Shown in pieces: positions 28,105-36,034 of a DNA stretch of 64,000 nt. Numbering within the stretch: the stretch's first letter is position 1; every line of letters starts with the position of its first letter. Origin of the DNA: Chryseobacterium sp. W4I1 (GTDB lineage: Bacteria; Bacteroidota; Bacteroidia; Flavobacteriales; Weeksellaceae); NCBI RefSeq assembly GCF_030816115.1, contig NZ_JAUSXQ010000001.1, positions 372,001 to 436,000 on the forward strand, written 5' to 3'. The translations under genes and the position numbers were made by a program. Below the pieces are notes generated by a model. The model was not told where the DNA came from, did not search any database, and worked only from the letters and a program-made list of their open reading frames with translations.

Positions 28105-28275
28105 TCTCCCGAAGCCACCAGTGGTAATGTCTGAAATCTGAGGTCTGAGGTCTGGTATCTGAAATCTTGGCTCTTGGCTCTTGTTTCTTGAATCTTGAAT
28201 TCACTCTTCACTTGCGAAGCAAAATTCACCCTTGACAGTTTCCGTCTGAAATCTGATGTCTCACATCTAACCCTT
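28105..28275. repeat. Dispersed intergenic word element, copy 2
   Basis: The 27931-28432 gap has two parts. The first 170 bp after the regulator gene is GA-rich (GGGTTTCGGGGTTTGAG-type words), and then comes a run of TCTGAAATCTGA, GGTCTGAGGTCTG and TTGGCTCTTGGCTCTTG words. The 24-bp block at 28207-28230 is identical to 18449-18472. No gene was seen. Confidence 0.55.
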
Positions 28276-28288
28276 ATCATTTCAATAA

Positions 28289-28317
28289 ACGAACCTATCA
28301 AAATGATAGGCTTTCGT
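28289..28317 (+). promoter_or_regulatory. Inverted repeat upstream of kdp: candidate activator site or terminator
   Basis: ACGAA-CCTATCA (28289-28300) and TGATAGG-ct-TTCGT (28304-28317), loop aaa, form a near-perfect 12-bp arm pair. It has only a weak T run, so it is a poor terminator for the regulator gene. It is centred about 110 bp upstream of the inferred kdp transcription start, the usual place for an enhancer bound by an NtrC-type protein. Confidence 0.45.
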
Positions 28318-28387
28318 GTTTTGGTATGGTTGAGTTATTTTATTTAAATATTTGGTTATTAGTTGTTTGGGTGTTTTATTTTTGAAA

Positions 28388-28402
28388 TGGACCTTCTTTT
28401 GG
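28388..28402 (+). promoter_or_regulatory. Candidate sigma-54 promoter for the kdp operon
   Basis: TGGACCTTCTTTTGG keeps the GG at -24 and, ten bases later, TTGG where TTGC is usual, so one base of the -12 element differs. It ends 30 bp before the first small ORF. I saw no TAnnTTTG box in this gap. Support is the sigma-54 regulator next door; the site itself is imperfect. Confidence 0.4.
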
Positions 28403-28432
28403 CCTATAGGATGTGAATAAAATATTTTAAAA

Positions 28433-28540
28433 ATGACAATTTCAAGAAAAACGTTCAAAAAACGTGAGCACACCAGCTTCAGTCAGCTGGTAGTAGCGTA
28501 TGTAGTTCTTACTCTTTTAATCCTAATGATTTCGATATGA
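28433..28540 (+). CDS. 35-aa single-pass membrane protein at the head of the kdp operon
   Basis: The ATG at 28433 opens a 35-codon frame ending TGA at 28540. The product starts MTISRKTFKKREHTS (a basic, cytosolic-looking head) and then has one hydrophobic helix (LVVAYVVLTLLILMI). Its stop overlaps the next ORF in an ATGA junction, suggesting translational coupling. I do not recognise the family. Basic head plus one helix is the form of many small regulators of membrane transporters, so it may help assemble or tune Kdp; that is inference. Confidence 0.55.
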   Translation: MTISRKTFKKREHTSFSQLVVAYVVLTLLILMISI

Positions 28541-28620
28541 TGCTGATAAGTTTAATCCTGCTTTTTGCAGTGATGTTCTGGCTTCTTTACAAATCCGTTG
28601 AATTTTTTGATAAAATATAA
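28537..28620 (+). CDS. 27-aa single-pass membrane protein in the kdp operon
   Basis: The ATG at 28537 overlaps the TGA of the preceding ORF by 3 bases. The product (MMLISLILLFAVMFWLLYKS and a short VEFFDKI tail) is one hydrophobic helix followed by a charged tail, the same plan as KdpF. Four bases separate its stop from the KdpF start. It could be a second KdpF-like subunit. No family was recognised. Confidence 0.5.
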   Translation: MMLISLILLFAVMFWLLYKSVEFFDKI

Positions 28621-28624
28621 AGCT

Positions 28625-28702
28625 ATGTGGAGTTTATTTTTCCTTTCAATTCTGGCCTTTGTGTACATCTGCTATGTTTTGGTAAAACCTGAAAAATTTT
28701 AA
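28625..28702 (+). CDS. kdpF: KdpF, small subunit of the potassium-transporting ATPase
   Basis: The 25-aa product is one membrane helix ending VLVKPEKF, the C-terminal signature of KdpF (a Pro-Glu-Lys-Phe tail). KdpF is a lipid-like stabiliser of the KdpABC complex. The ATG at 28625 is 6 bp from kdpA's start at 28709, measured from the TAA at 28702, giving a tight operon. Confidence 0.8.
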   Translation: MWSLFFLSILAFVYICYVLVKPEKF

Positions 28703-28708
28703 CCGGTC

Positions 28709-30403
28709 ATGAATACAGAAATTTTAGGCGTTATTGCCATGTTTGTCATTACATTAGTTATTGGAATATTTCTTGGGAAATACATTGCTAATGTGTACGG
28801 GTACAAAAAGACCTTTTTGGATCCTGTTTTTGAACCTGTTGAAAAATTAATTTATAAAATATCAGGAATTAACCCGGCCCGTCAGATGACCTGGAAACAG
28901 AATATGTATGCCATGCTGACGATCAACCTGGTTTGGTTCGTTATAGGATTCCTGATCCTGATGACCCAGGCGTGGCTTCCTTTAAATCCAGACGGAAACC
29001 CGAATATGTCACCTGATCTCGCTTTTAATACAGCTATTTCCTTTTTGGTGAACTGTAACCTTCAGCATTATTCAGGAGAAACGGGAGTCAGTTATTTAAG
29101 CCAGCTTTATCTGATGTTCCTGCAGTTTGTGACCGCAGCTACCGGAATGGCGGCTATGGCTGTTCTTTTCAAAGCTTTTAAAGATAAAACAACTACAGAA
29201 TTAGGGAATTTCTATGATTTTTTTACTAAATCTGTGATCAGAATACTCGTTCCGGTGAGTATCCTTGTTGCCATGATCCTTTCTGCCAACGGAAGCCCGA
29301 TGACTTTCGAAGGGAAAGATCATATCACAACGCTGGAAGGACAGAAAATTGATGTTTCAAGAGGTCCTGTAGCCGCTTTTGTGGCAATCAAGCATTTGGG
29401 AACCAATGGAGGAGGTTTCTTCGGAGCCAACTCAGCACATCCGCTTGAGAATCCTAATTATGTAACGAATATGACTGAAATGGTCACTCAGATGATCATT
29501 CCGTTTGCATTGGTTTTTGCCTTGGGATTTTACCTGAAAAAGAGAAAACTGTCATGGGTAATATTTACCGTAATGACGGTTGGTTTTCTGGCCCTTGCCG
29601 TTCCAAATATTGTCAATGAAACAAACGGTAATCCACTGATCACACAAATGGGTGCCGACAGCAGTCTTGGAGCTATGGAAGGCAAAGAAATCCGTTTCGG
29701 AAGTGCATCTTCAGGATATTGGAGTATCGCAACGACAGTGATCTCAACAGGTTCCGTGAACTCAATGCATGACAGCACAATGCCGCTTTCCGGAATGAAC
29801 GAACTGCTGGCCATGATGATCAACTGCTTCTACGGAGGCTGCGGTGTCGGAATTCTCAATTATTTCATCTTTATCATTCTCGCTGTATTCATCAGTGGTT
29901 TGATGGTAGGAAGGACGCCGGAATTCATGGGTAAAAAGATCGAAGCCAAAGAAATGAAAATCGCCATGATCGTTGCGCTGTTCCATCCGTTCTTAATATT
30001 GGTAGGAACTGCATTAACGGCTTATCTGCCGGAATTTGGAGCCAAAACATTGAATAATCCGGGCTTCCACGGGTTCAGTGAAATGTTGTACGAGTTTACT
30101 TCTTCTTCTGCGAACAACGGTTCCGGATTTGAAGGGCTTGGTGACAATACCCCATGGTGGAATATCTTAACAGGAATCGTGTTGCTGTTATCCAGATTTA
30201 TTCCGATCATCGGACCGATAGCGATTGCAGGATTATTGGCACAGAAAAAATTCATCCCGGAAAGTTCAGGAACGCTAAAAACGGATACGGCCACTTTCGG
30301 CTTTATGACGCTGGCGGTGATCCTTCTTATTGCGGCGTTGTCTTTCTTCCCGGCCCTTACATTAGGACCTATTGCAGAACAGATCCAGTATTTCTCTAAA
30401 TAA
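28709..30403 (+). CDS. kdpA: KdpA, potassium-binding channel-like subunit
   Basis: Membrane subunit of 564 aa (about 560 is usual) that takes up K+ with high affinity and passes it to KdpB. About ten helices are visible, with the conserved selectivity-filter-like segments NCNLQHYSGETG, LGTNGGGFFGANSAHP and SSSANNGSGFEGLGDNT. Together with KdpB and KdpC it forms a K+-importing P-type ATPase in the inner membrane. It is followed by a 170-bp gap with long inverted repeats before kdpB, an unusual break in the operon. Confidence 0.96.
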   Translation: MNTEILGVIAMFVITLVIGIFLGKYIANVYGYKKTFLDPVFEPVEKLIYKISGINPARQMTWKQNMYAMLTINLVWFVIGFLILMTQAWLPLNPDGNPNMSPDLAFNTAISFLVNCNLQHYSGETGVSYLSQLYLMFLQFVTAATGMAAMAVLFKAFKDKTTTELGNFYDFFTKSVIRILVPVSILVAMILSANGSPMTFEGKDHITTLEGQKIDVSRGPVAAFVAIKHLGTNGGGFFGANSAHPLENPNYVTNMTEMVTQMIIPFALVFALGFYLKKRKLSWVIFTVMTVGFLALAVPNIVNETNGNPLITQMGADSSLGAMEGKEIRFGSASSGYWSIATTVISTGSVNSMHDSTMPLSGMNELLAMMINCFYGGCGVGILNYFIFIILAVFISGLMVGRTPEFMGKKIEAKEMKIAMIVALFHPFLILVGTALTAYLPEFGAKTLNNPGFHGFSEMLYEFTSSSANNGSGFEGLGDNTPWWNILTGIVLLLSRFIPIIGPIAIAGLLAQKKFIPESSGTLKTDTATFGFMTLAVILLIAALSFFPALTLGPIAEQIQYFSK

Positions 30404-30417
30404 ATATTAAAGATTAA

Positions 30418-30548
30418 AATCAATAGTCAACCATTAGGAAGATTGAAATATCAGGGAACCAGTCTAAACTCATCTAAACATTCACCTGAATATATTATCC
30501 ATTTTCACTCCTTTTCGTTTTAATCTGTCTTAATGGTTACCGTTGATT
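30418..30548. repeat. Long imperfect inverted repeat between kdpA and kdpB
   Basis: Arms 30418-30444 (AATCAATAGTCAACCATTAG and on) and 30522-30548 are reverse complements over about 27 bp with a few mismatches, separated by 77 bp. The 131-bp unit fills most of the kdpA-kdpB gap. It looks like a small mobile element (MITE-like) or an RNA fold that affects expression of kdpB relative to kdpA. Confidence 0.5.
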
Positions 30549-30573
30549 ACAATTATATAACTCTTTCAAAAAA

Positions 30574-32613
30574 ATGAAAAATCAATCACAGACATTGTTT
30601 CAAAAAGATTTGGTGAACGAAGCGATCAAACAGTCCTTCGTCAAGCTGAATCCGAAAATCATGTTTAAAAATCCCGTGATGTTCCTGGTAGAAGTCGGAA
30701 CGGTTGTGATGTTTATCGTAAGTCTTTTCAGTCTTACAGGAGATCAATCACAGGGGAGCTTTGCTTATAACTTTACCGTATTTATTATCTTATTTTTCAC
30801 CGTTCTTTTCGCCAATTTTGCAGAAGCCATTGCAGAAGCCAGAGGAAAAGCACAGGCAGATACCCTCAGAAAAACCCGTGAAGAAACTCCCGCTAAAGTG
30901 GTGGTGGACAACAAACCCGGCTTTCAGGTAGAAACTGTTCTCAGGATGTCTGCCGAAATGAAACTGGGCGATATTTTCCTTTGTGAAACCGGGGATCAGA
31001 TCCCTATGGACGGGGAGATTATTGAAGGACTTGCTACTATTGATGAATCGGCAATCACCGGAGAAAGTGCTCCTGTGATCCGTGAATCCGGTGGTGATAA
31101 AAGTTCTGTAACGGGAGGTACAAAGGTTCTTTCCGACAGAATAAAAGTAAAAGTGACAACCAAACCCGGAGAATCCTTTTTAGATAAAATGATTGCCCTT
31201 GTAGAAGGAGCGTCAAGACAGAAAACACCTAATGAAATCGCATTAACTATACTTTTGGCAGGATTTACCCTGACCTTTATTATCGTAACACTCACTTTAA
31301 AACCTTTTGCAAATTACGCGCAGACTCCCATTACCATTGCGGCATTTATATCACTTTTCGTTTGTTTGATTCCCACAACCATTGGAGGTCTGCTTTCTGC
31401 AATCGGGATTGCCGGAATGGACAGAGCTTTGAGAGCGAATGTAATTACTAAAAGTGGTAAAGCAGTAGAAACTGCCGGAGATATTGATGTACTGCTGCTT
31501 GATAAAACAGGAACCATTACCATCGGAAATCGTAAAGCGACGGAATTTCACCCTGCTGACGGAATCAGATTGTCAGATTTCATTAAGGCTTCTGCCTTAA
31601 GTTCTGTGGCAGATGAAACACCGGAAGGAAAATCCATCATAGAATTAAGCCAGCTGAAATCAGAAGATCTTCTTGTTCCCAACCCGGTCTATATAGATTT
31701 CTCAGCGGAAACAAGAACCTCAGGGATTGATTTTGAAGACACAAGGATCAGAAAAGGAGCGTATGACACGATAAAAAAACTGACTGAAAAAGCCGGGAAT
31801 ATCTTCCCGAAAGAAACCCAGGATGCCGTTACCAAAATTTCCGAAAACGGGGGAACGCCTCTTGTGGTAAGCGTTAATGAAAAAGTCTGGGGCGTCATCG
31901 AACTTCAGGATATTATTAAAACAGGAATTCAGGAACGTTTCCAGAGACTGAGAAAAATGGGGGTGAAAACGGTGATGGTAACCGGAGATAATCCTCTGAC
32001 CGCAAAATTCATTGCTGAAAAAGCAGGCGTAGATGATTTCATTGCCGAAGCTAAGCCCGAAGACAAAATGAACTACATCAAAAAAGAACAGCAGGAAGGC
32101 AAGCTGGTTGCCATGATGGGAGACGGAACGAATGACGCTCCGGCCCTAGCTCAGGCTGATGTGGGGGTAGCGATGAACAGCGGAACACAGGCTGCAAAAG
32201 AAGCCGGTAATATGGTGGACCTTGACAATGACCCTACGAAACTGATCGAGATTGTAGAGATCGGAAAACAGTTGCTAATGACCCGTGGAACACTGACGAC
32301 TTTCAGTATTGCGAATGACGTTGCTAAATATTTTGCCATTATTCCGGCATTATTTATCACTTTCATTCCTTCGCTTCAGAAATTGAATATTATGAATCTT
32401 CACAGCCCGGAAACAGCGATATTATCAGCCGTTATTTTCAATGCCGTGATCATTCCTTTCCTTATTCCATTAGCGTTAAAAGGTGTAGCTTATAAACCTA
32501 TTGGTGCCAGTGCACTGCTAAGAAGAAACCTTTTAATCTATGGTTTGGGTGGTGTTATTGTTCCATTCATTGGCATCAAAATCATCGATTTAGTGATCAG
32601 TTTATTCTATTAA
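30574..32613 (+). CDS. kdpB: KdpB, P-type ATPase catalytic subunit
   Basis: The 679-aa ATPase powers K+ import by KdpFABC. It has the actuator TGES motif ([10 protein letters not shown]), whose Ser is the inhibitory phosphorylation site in E. coli, the phosphorylated Asp310 in LLLDKTGTI, the nucleotide-binding domain, and the hinge motif [18 protein letters not shown] with [16 protein letters not shown]. Membrane helices fall at about 30-80, 220-290 and 575-679. Length matches the family (about 680). It is in the operon after kdpA, with kdpC 10 bp downstream. Confidence 0.96.
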   Translation: MKNQSQTLFQKDLVNEAIKQSFVKLNPKIMFKNPVMFLVEVGTVVMFIVSLFSLTGDQSQGSFAYNFTVFIILFFTVLFANFAEAIAEARGKAQADTLRKTREETPAKVVVDNKPGFQVETVLRMSAEMKLGDIFLCETGDQIPMDGEIIEGLATIDESAITGESAPVIRESGGDKSSVTGGTKVLSDRIKVKVTTKPGESFLDKMIALVEGASRQKTPNEIALTILLAGFTLTFIIVTLTLKPFANYAQTPITIAAFISLFVCLIPTTIGGLLSAIGIAGMDRALRANVITKSGKAVETAGDIDVLLLDKTGTITIGNRKATEFHPADGIRLSDFIKASALSSVADETPEGKSIIELSQLKSEDLLVPNPVYIDFSAETRTSGIDFEDTRIRKGAYDTIKKLTEKAGNIFPKETQDAVTKISENGGTPLVVSVNEKVWGVIELQDIIKTGIQERFQRLRKMGVKTVMVTGDNPLTAKFIAEKAGVDDFIAEAKPEDKMNYIKKEQQEGKLVAMMGDGTNDAPALAQADVGVAMNSGTQAAKEAGNMVDLDNDPTKLIEIVEIGKQLLMTRGTLTTFSIANDVAKYFAIIPALFITFIPSLQKLNIMNLHSPETAILSAVIFNAVIIPFLIPLALKGVAYKPIGASALLRRNLLIYGLGGVIVPFIGIKIIDLVISLFY

Positions 32614-32623
32614 AATTTAAAAA

Positions 32624-33181
32624 ATGAAAAATCATATTGTTGCAGCATTCAGACTGACTATTGTAATGCTGGCTGTCGTAGGAATTTATCTGCTTATCGT
32701 ATATGGAGGCTCAAAAATATTGCCTACGAAGGGAAATGCAGAGATCATTACCCGGAACGGACAGAAGTTTTACGCGAATATCGGGCAGGAATTCAAATCT
32801 GAAAAATATTTTCACGGACGTCCATCATCTGTTAATTATAATGCAGCAGGAAGCGGTGGAAGCAATAAAGGTCCAAGTAACGACGAATATCTGGAAACCG
32901 TCCAAAAAAGAATAGACACTTTAAAAATGGGACATCCGGGAATGGGAAATGCAAAAATTCCTGTAGAACTGGTTACAGCCAGTGGAAGCGGCTTGGATCC
33001 TGATATTTCTGAAGAAGGAGCCTTGTATCAGGTAAAGAAAATTGCAGAAGTAAGAAATCTTTCGGAGGAAAAAGTAAAAGATTTAGTGAAAAATCAGACA
33101 GAGAAACCGTTTTTAGGACTTTTAGGACCATCAAAAGTAAATGTGCTGAAACTTAATATTGCTTTGGATCAATTAAAATAA
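32624..33181 (+). CDS. kdpC: KdpC, accessory subunit of the potassium-transporting ATPase
   Basis: The 185-aa protein has one N-terminal helix (VMLAVVGIYLLIVYG) and a soluble domain with GRPSSVNYNAAGSGGSNKGP and GSGLDPDISEEGALYQVKKIAEVR, the conserved blocks of KdpC. It stabilises KdpA-KdpB and helps bind ATP. It starts 10 bp after kdpB and ends the kdpABC block; a 237-bp gap rich in small repeats follows. Confidence 0.95.
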   Translation: MKNHIVAAFRLTIVMLAVVGIYLLIVYGGSKILPTKGNAEIITRNGQKFYANIGQEFKSEKYFHGRPSSVNYNAAGSGGSNKGPSNDEYLETVQKRIDTLKMGHPGMGNAKIPVELVTASGSGLDPDISEEGALYQVKKIAEVRNLSEEKVKDLVKNQTEKPFLGLLGPSKVNVLKLNIALDQLK

Positions 33182-33189
33182 TAAACTTT

Positions 33190-33330
33190 ATTTTCTTTTG
33201 TCTTGAAACAAAAGAAACAAAAATTCAAGACTTGGAAATTCCGGCTAAAAATAAATGATGTTCTCTAAAAATTCTAAACTCGTGCGGGAAGATTATTTAT
33301 CATTGGGTTATATTTTTTCCCGCACTCAAA
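33190..33330. repeat. Intergenic repeat element with two inverted repeats
   Basis: TCTTTTGT (33194-33201) pairs with ACAAAAGA (33208-33215). Further on, GTGCGGGAA (33292-33300) pairs with TTCCCGCAC (33317-33325) across 16 bp. The region is non-coding and precedes a porin gene. Its composition is unlike nearby genes. I believe it belongs to a widespread Flavobacteriia intergenic family, but a search is needed. Confidence 0.45.
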
Positions 33331-33418
33331 CACAAGAATTTTTTTAACGTTCACATCAATTATTTTTTTTAACGCCTCCATTTCCCAGGTCAGAACAAGA
33401 TACAATTTTAGAACTTTT

Positions 33419-34504
33419 ATGAAAAAATATAGTATTCTAGGAATTATACTGGGGATCTTTTTCCCAAAAGCACAATCATCAGATTCATTAAAAACAGAAA
33501 ATAAAGTGACTTTTTCTGCCTATGCAGAACTTTTCTACACCTATGATTTTAATGAACCTGCCAATCATCTCCGTCAGAATTTTTTATATTCCTACAACAG
33601 ACATAATGAGCTTAATCTGAATTTAGGCTTGGTAAAAGCAAATTATCAGAGTGAAAACCTTCGTGCCAACGTAGCTTTAATGGCCGGAACGTATGCGCAG
33701 GACAATATGGCTGCCGAGCAGGATGCATTGCGATACGTCAACGAAGCAAATATTGGGATTAAGATTTCAAGAAACAAAAATTTGTGGATTGATGCCGGGA
33801 TTATGCCTTCCCACATCGGTTGGGAAAGTGCTATAGGAAAAGATAATATCAATCTGACCAGAAGTTTTGCGGCTGAAAATTCTCCTTATTTTGAAACGGG
33901 AGCAAAGGTTTCTTATACTTCAGACAACGGAAAATGGTTTTTAAGTGGCCTTGTACTTAATGGTTGGCAGCGTATTGCAAAACCGGAAGGAAACCAAAGC
34001 ATTTCTTTCGGACACCAGGTGATCTACAAACCGACAGATAAAATTACACTGAACAGCAGTTCTTTCATCGGAAACGACAAATCGAAAGCTGAAAAAAGAA
34101 TGCGGTATTTCCATGATCTTTACGGGAATTTTCAGTTGACAGACCAATTCTCAGCTTTGCTTGGGTTCGATATTGGGGCAGAGCAGAAAGAGAAAGGAAG
34201 CAGCAGTTATAACATCTGGTACACTCCAAATGTGTTAATGAAATACCAGCTGGACAGCAAGTGGGCCCTGGCAGGAAGAGTTGAATATTACAACGATAAA
34301 AACGGTGTCATCATCAGCACTAAAACGCCTAATGGTTTCCAAACCTTCGGATATTCCCTGAATGTGGATTATGCCATTCTTAAAAACGTGGTTTTCCGTA
34401 CAGAAGCCAGAGGATTTACCTCTAAAGATGCCATTTTCGTGAAGAATGGTGAGATGAAGCAGGGAAATTTCTTTATCACAACAAGTTTGGCTGCCTGGTT
34501 TTAG
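33419..34504 (+). CDS. Outer-membrane beta-barrel porin (BBP2/OmpL-like) in the kdp cluster
   Basis: The 361-aa protein has a signal peptide (LGIFFPKAQS), then alternating aromatic/polar strands (FSAYAELFYTYDFN; NELNLNLGLVKANYQ) typical of a beta-barrel, ending in an aromatic C terminus (TTSLAAWF). It probably lets ions or small solutes cross the outer membrane. Its place between kdpC and kdpD makes it a candidate K+ entry pore for Kdp in this group. The kdp genes are on the same strand, though repeats sit before and after it. Family assignment is by form, not by search. Confidence 0.75.
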   Translation: MKKYSILGIILGIFFPKAQSSDSLKTENKVTFSAYAELFYTYDFNEPANHLRQNFLYSYNRHNELNLNLGLVKANYQSENLRANVALMAGTYAQDNMAAEQDALRYVNEANIGIKISRNKNLWIDAGIMPSHIGWESAIGKDNINLTRSFAAENSPYFETGAKVSYTSDNGKWFLSGLVLNGWQRIAKPEGNQSISFGHQVIYKPTDKITLNSSSFIGNDKSKAEKRMRYFHDLYGNFQLTDQFSALLGFDIGAEQKEKGSSSYNIWYTPNVLMKYQLDSKWALAGRVEYYNDKNGVIISTKTPNGFQTFGYSLNVDYAILKNVVFRTEARGFTSKDAIFVKNGEMKQGNFFITTSLAAWF

Positions 34505-34523
34505 AAAGTAAAAAAATAATTAA

Positions 34524-34905
34524 TCACAAAAGTCACAAAAGCTTTTAACACTTAATTTATATACTGAATTCCGGGCATAAACAGCTGTGAAAATCTGTGC
34601 CATCTGTGGTGAGAAGAACAACCACAAAAGTCACAAAAGATTATAACATTTAAGTTATTTGAAGTTAAATGTTTTGTGAATAAGAGATCATATAAGTTTT
34701 TAAAAAATCAAAGGTTTCTTATACTGATGAATAATAATTATGAGCCGCTAAAAATTCCCCTCCCTTGGAGGGGTGGCGAAAATTCAAAGAATTTTTGACG
34801 GGGTGGTTCAAGAAAAAATATCCAGAATAGCCGTAACTTACTTATGCCTTGCAAGGTATTCAAAAACAAAAAACTTTTGTGCCTTTTGTGTTTTAGAAAT
34901 TAATT
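34524..34905. repeat. Mosaic of dispersed intergenic repeats
   Basis: The gap 34505-34918 holds no gene. Near its left end is CACAAAAGTCACAAAAG, and near its right end the inverse CTTTTGTGCCTTTTGTG. Between them, 34575-34700 resembles 56153-56281 over about 125 bp (shared CTGTGAAAATC, ATCTGTGG, CACAAAAGTCA, TTAAATGTTTTG). At 34757-34773 CCCCTCC-ctt-GGAGGGG is followed by AAAATTC-aaa-GAATTTT, a hairpin pair common in Flavobacteriia. Confidence 0.6.
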
Positions 34906-34918
34906 AAGCAAAAAATCA

Positions 34919-36029
34919 ATGTCATCAGCAAAACATTTTTTAGAATTGATCCAGAAATCCCGGAAAGGAAAATTCAAGATCTATATCGGGATGAGCGCAG
35001 GCGTGGGGAAAAACTTTCCGGATGCTTCAGGAGGCACAATCTCTTCTGCGTAACGGCATTGACGTAAAGATTGGATATATAGAAACCCACAACCGGGAAG
35101 AAACCGTAGCCCTTACCAATGGAATTCCCGAAATACCAAGACGATCCGTTTTTTATAAAGGTAAAAATCTGGAAGAAATGGATCTTCAGACCATCATCAA
35201 TGAACATCCGGAGGTCGTTCTCGTGGATGAATTAGCGCATACCAATGTAGAAGGTTCAAAAAATAAAAAAAGATGGCAGGATGTACTGGAAATCCTTGAT
35301 AGCGGAATCAATGTCATCAGTGCCATGAATATCCAGCATATCGAAAGCTTAAATGAAGAAGTGAAAAATATTACAGGAATAGAAGTGACAGAACGTGTTC
35401 CGGATAAAATTTTAAGTCTTGCTGATGAGGTAGTCAATATAGACCTTACCGCAGATGAACTGCTGACCCGTCTGAAAGAAGGAAAAATTTATAAAAAAGA
35501 GAAGATCCAGACCGCGCTTACCAATTTTTTTCAAAGCGGACATATTTTGCAACTCAGGGAGCTTGCCTTAAAAGAAGTGGCTGCCCATGTAGAAAGAAAG
35601 GTGGAAACGGAAATCAAAACAGAGAATTTTAAACCGATAAAATTTCTGGCGTGCATCAGCAGTAATGAAAAGATTGCTAAGAACATCATTCGGAAAACAG
35701 CCCGTTTGGCAAGTTATTACAACAGTCAGTGGACGGTCTTGTATGTTCAAAAGCCATCAGAAAATCCTGAAAAAATAGCCCTCGACAAACAACGGTATTT
35801 GATTAATAATTTTAATTTAGCACAGGAATTGGGAGCGAAAGTGGTCCGCGTAAAAGAAAGCAGTGTTCACAATGGAATTTTGGAGTATGTAATTACCCAT
35901 AATATCACGACAGTATGCATCGGAAAGCCTCATGCAAAGCTCTGGCAGCGCCTTTCCGGCTATAGCTGGATCTACACACTGATGAACAGACTGAATGAAA
36001 AGCAGATAGATATTATTATTTTATCTTAG
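34919..36029 (+). pseudogene. kdpD: KdpD sensor (N-terminal and USP domains only), frameshift in the Walker A motif
   Basis: ATG 34919 starts a frame reading IYIGMSAGVGK. One extra A in the run 35009-35013 then shifts it. Removing it restores MSAGVGKTFRMLQEAQSLLR and one frame to 36029, 369 aa. The protein has the KdpD N-terminal domain (about 1-215; VVLVDELAHTNVEGSK, MNIQHIESLNEEVKNITGI) and a USP-like domain (about 240-369), but no membrane helices or kinase. The kinase is a separate gene 5 bp downstream. In this state only a start at 35022 remains, which loses the nucleotide-binding P-loop. A sequencing error is likely. Confidence 0.85.
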
Positions 36030-36034
36030 AAGTA

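Noticed and set aside
33181..33418. A small RNA gene between kdpC and the porin
   Set aside because: Hairpins are present, but no -7 box plus terminator pair is convincing; a repeat element explains them better.
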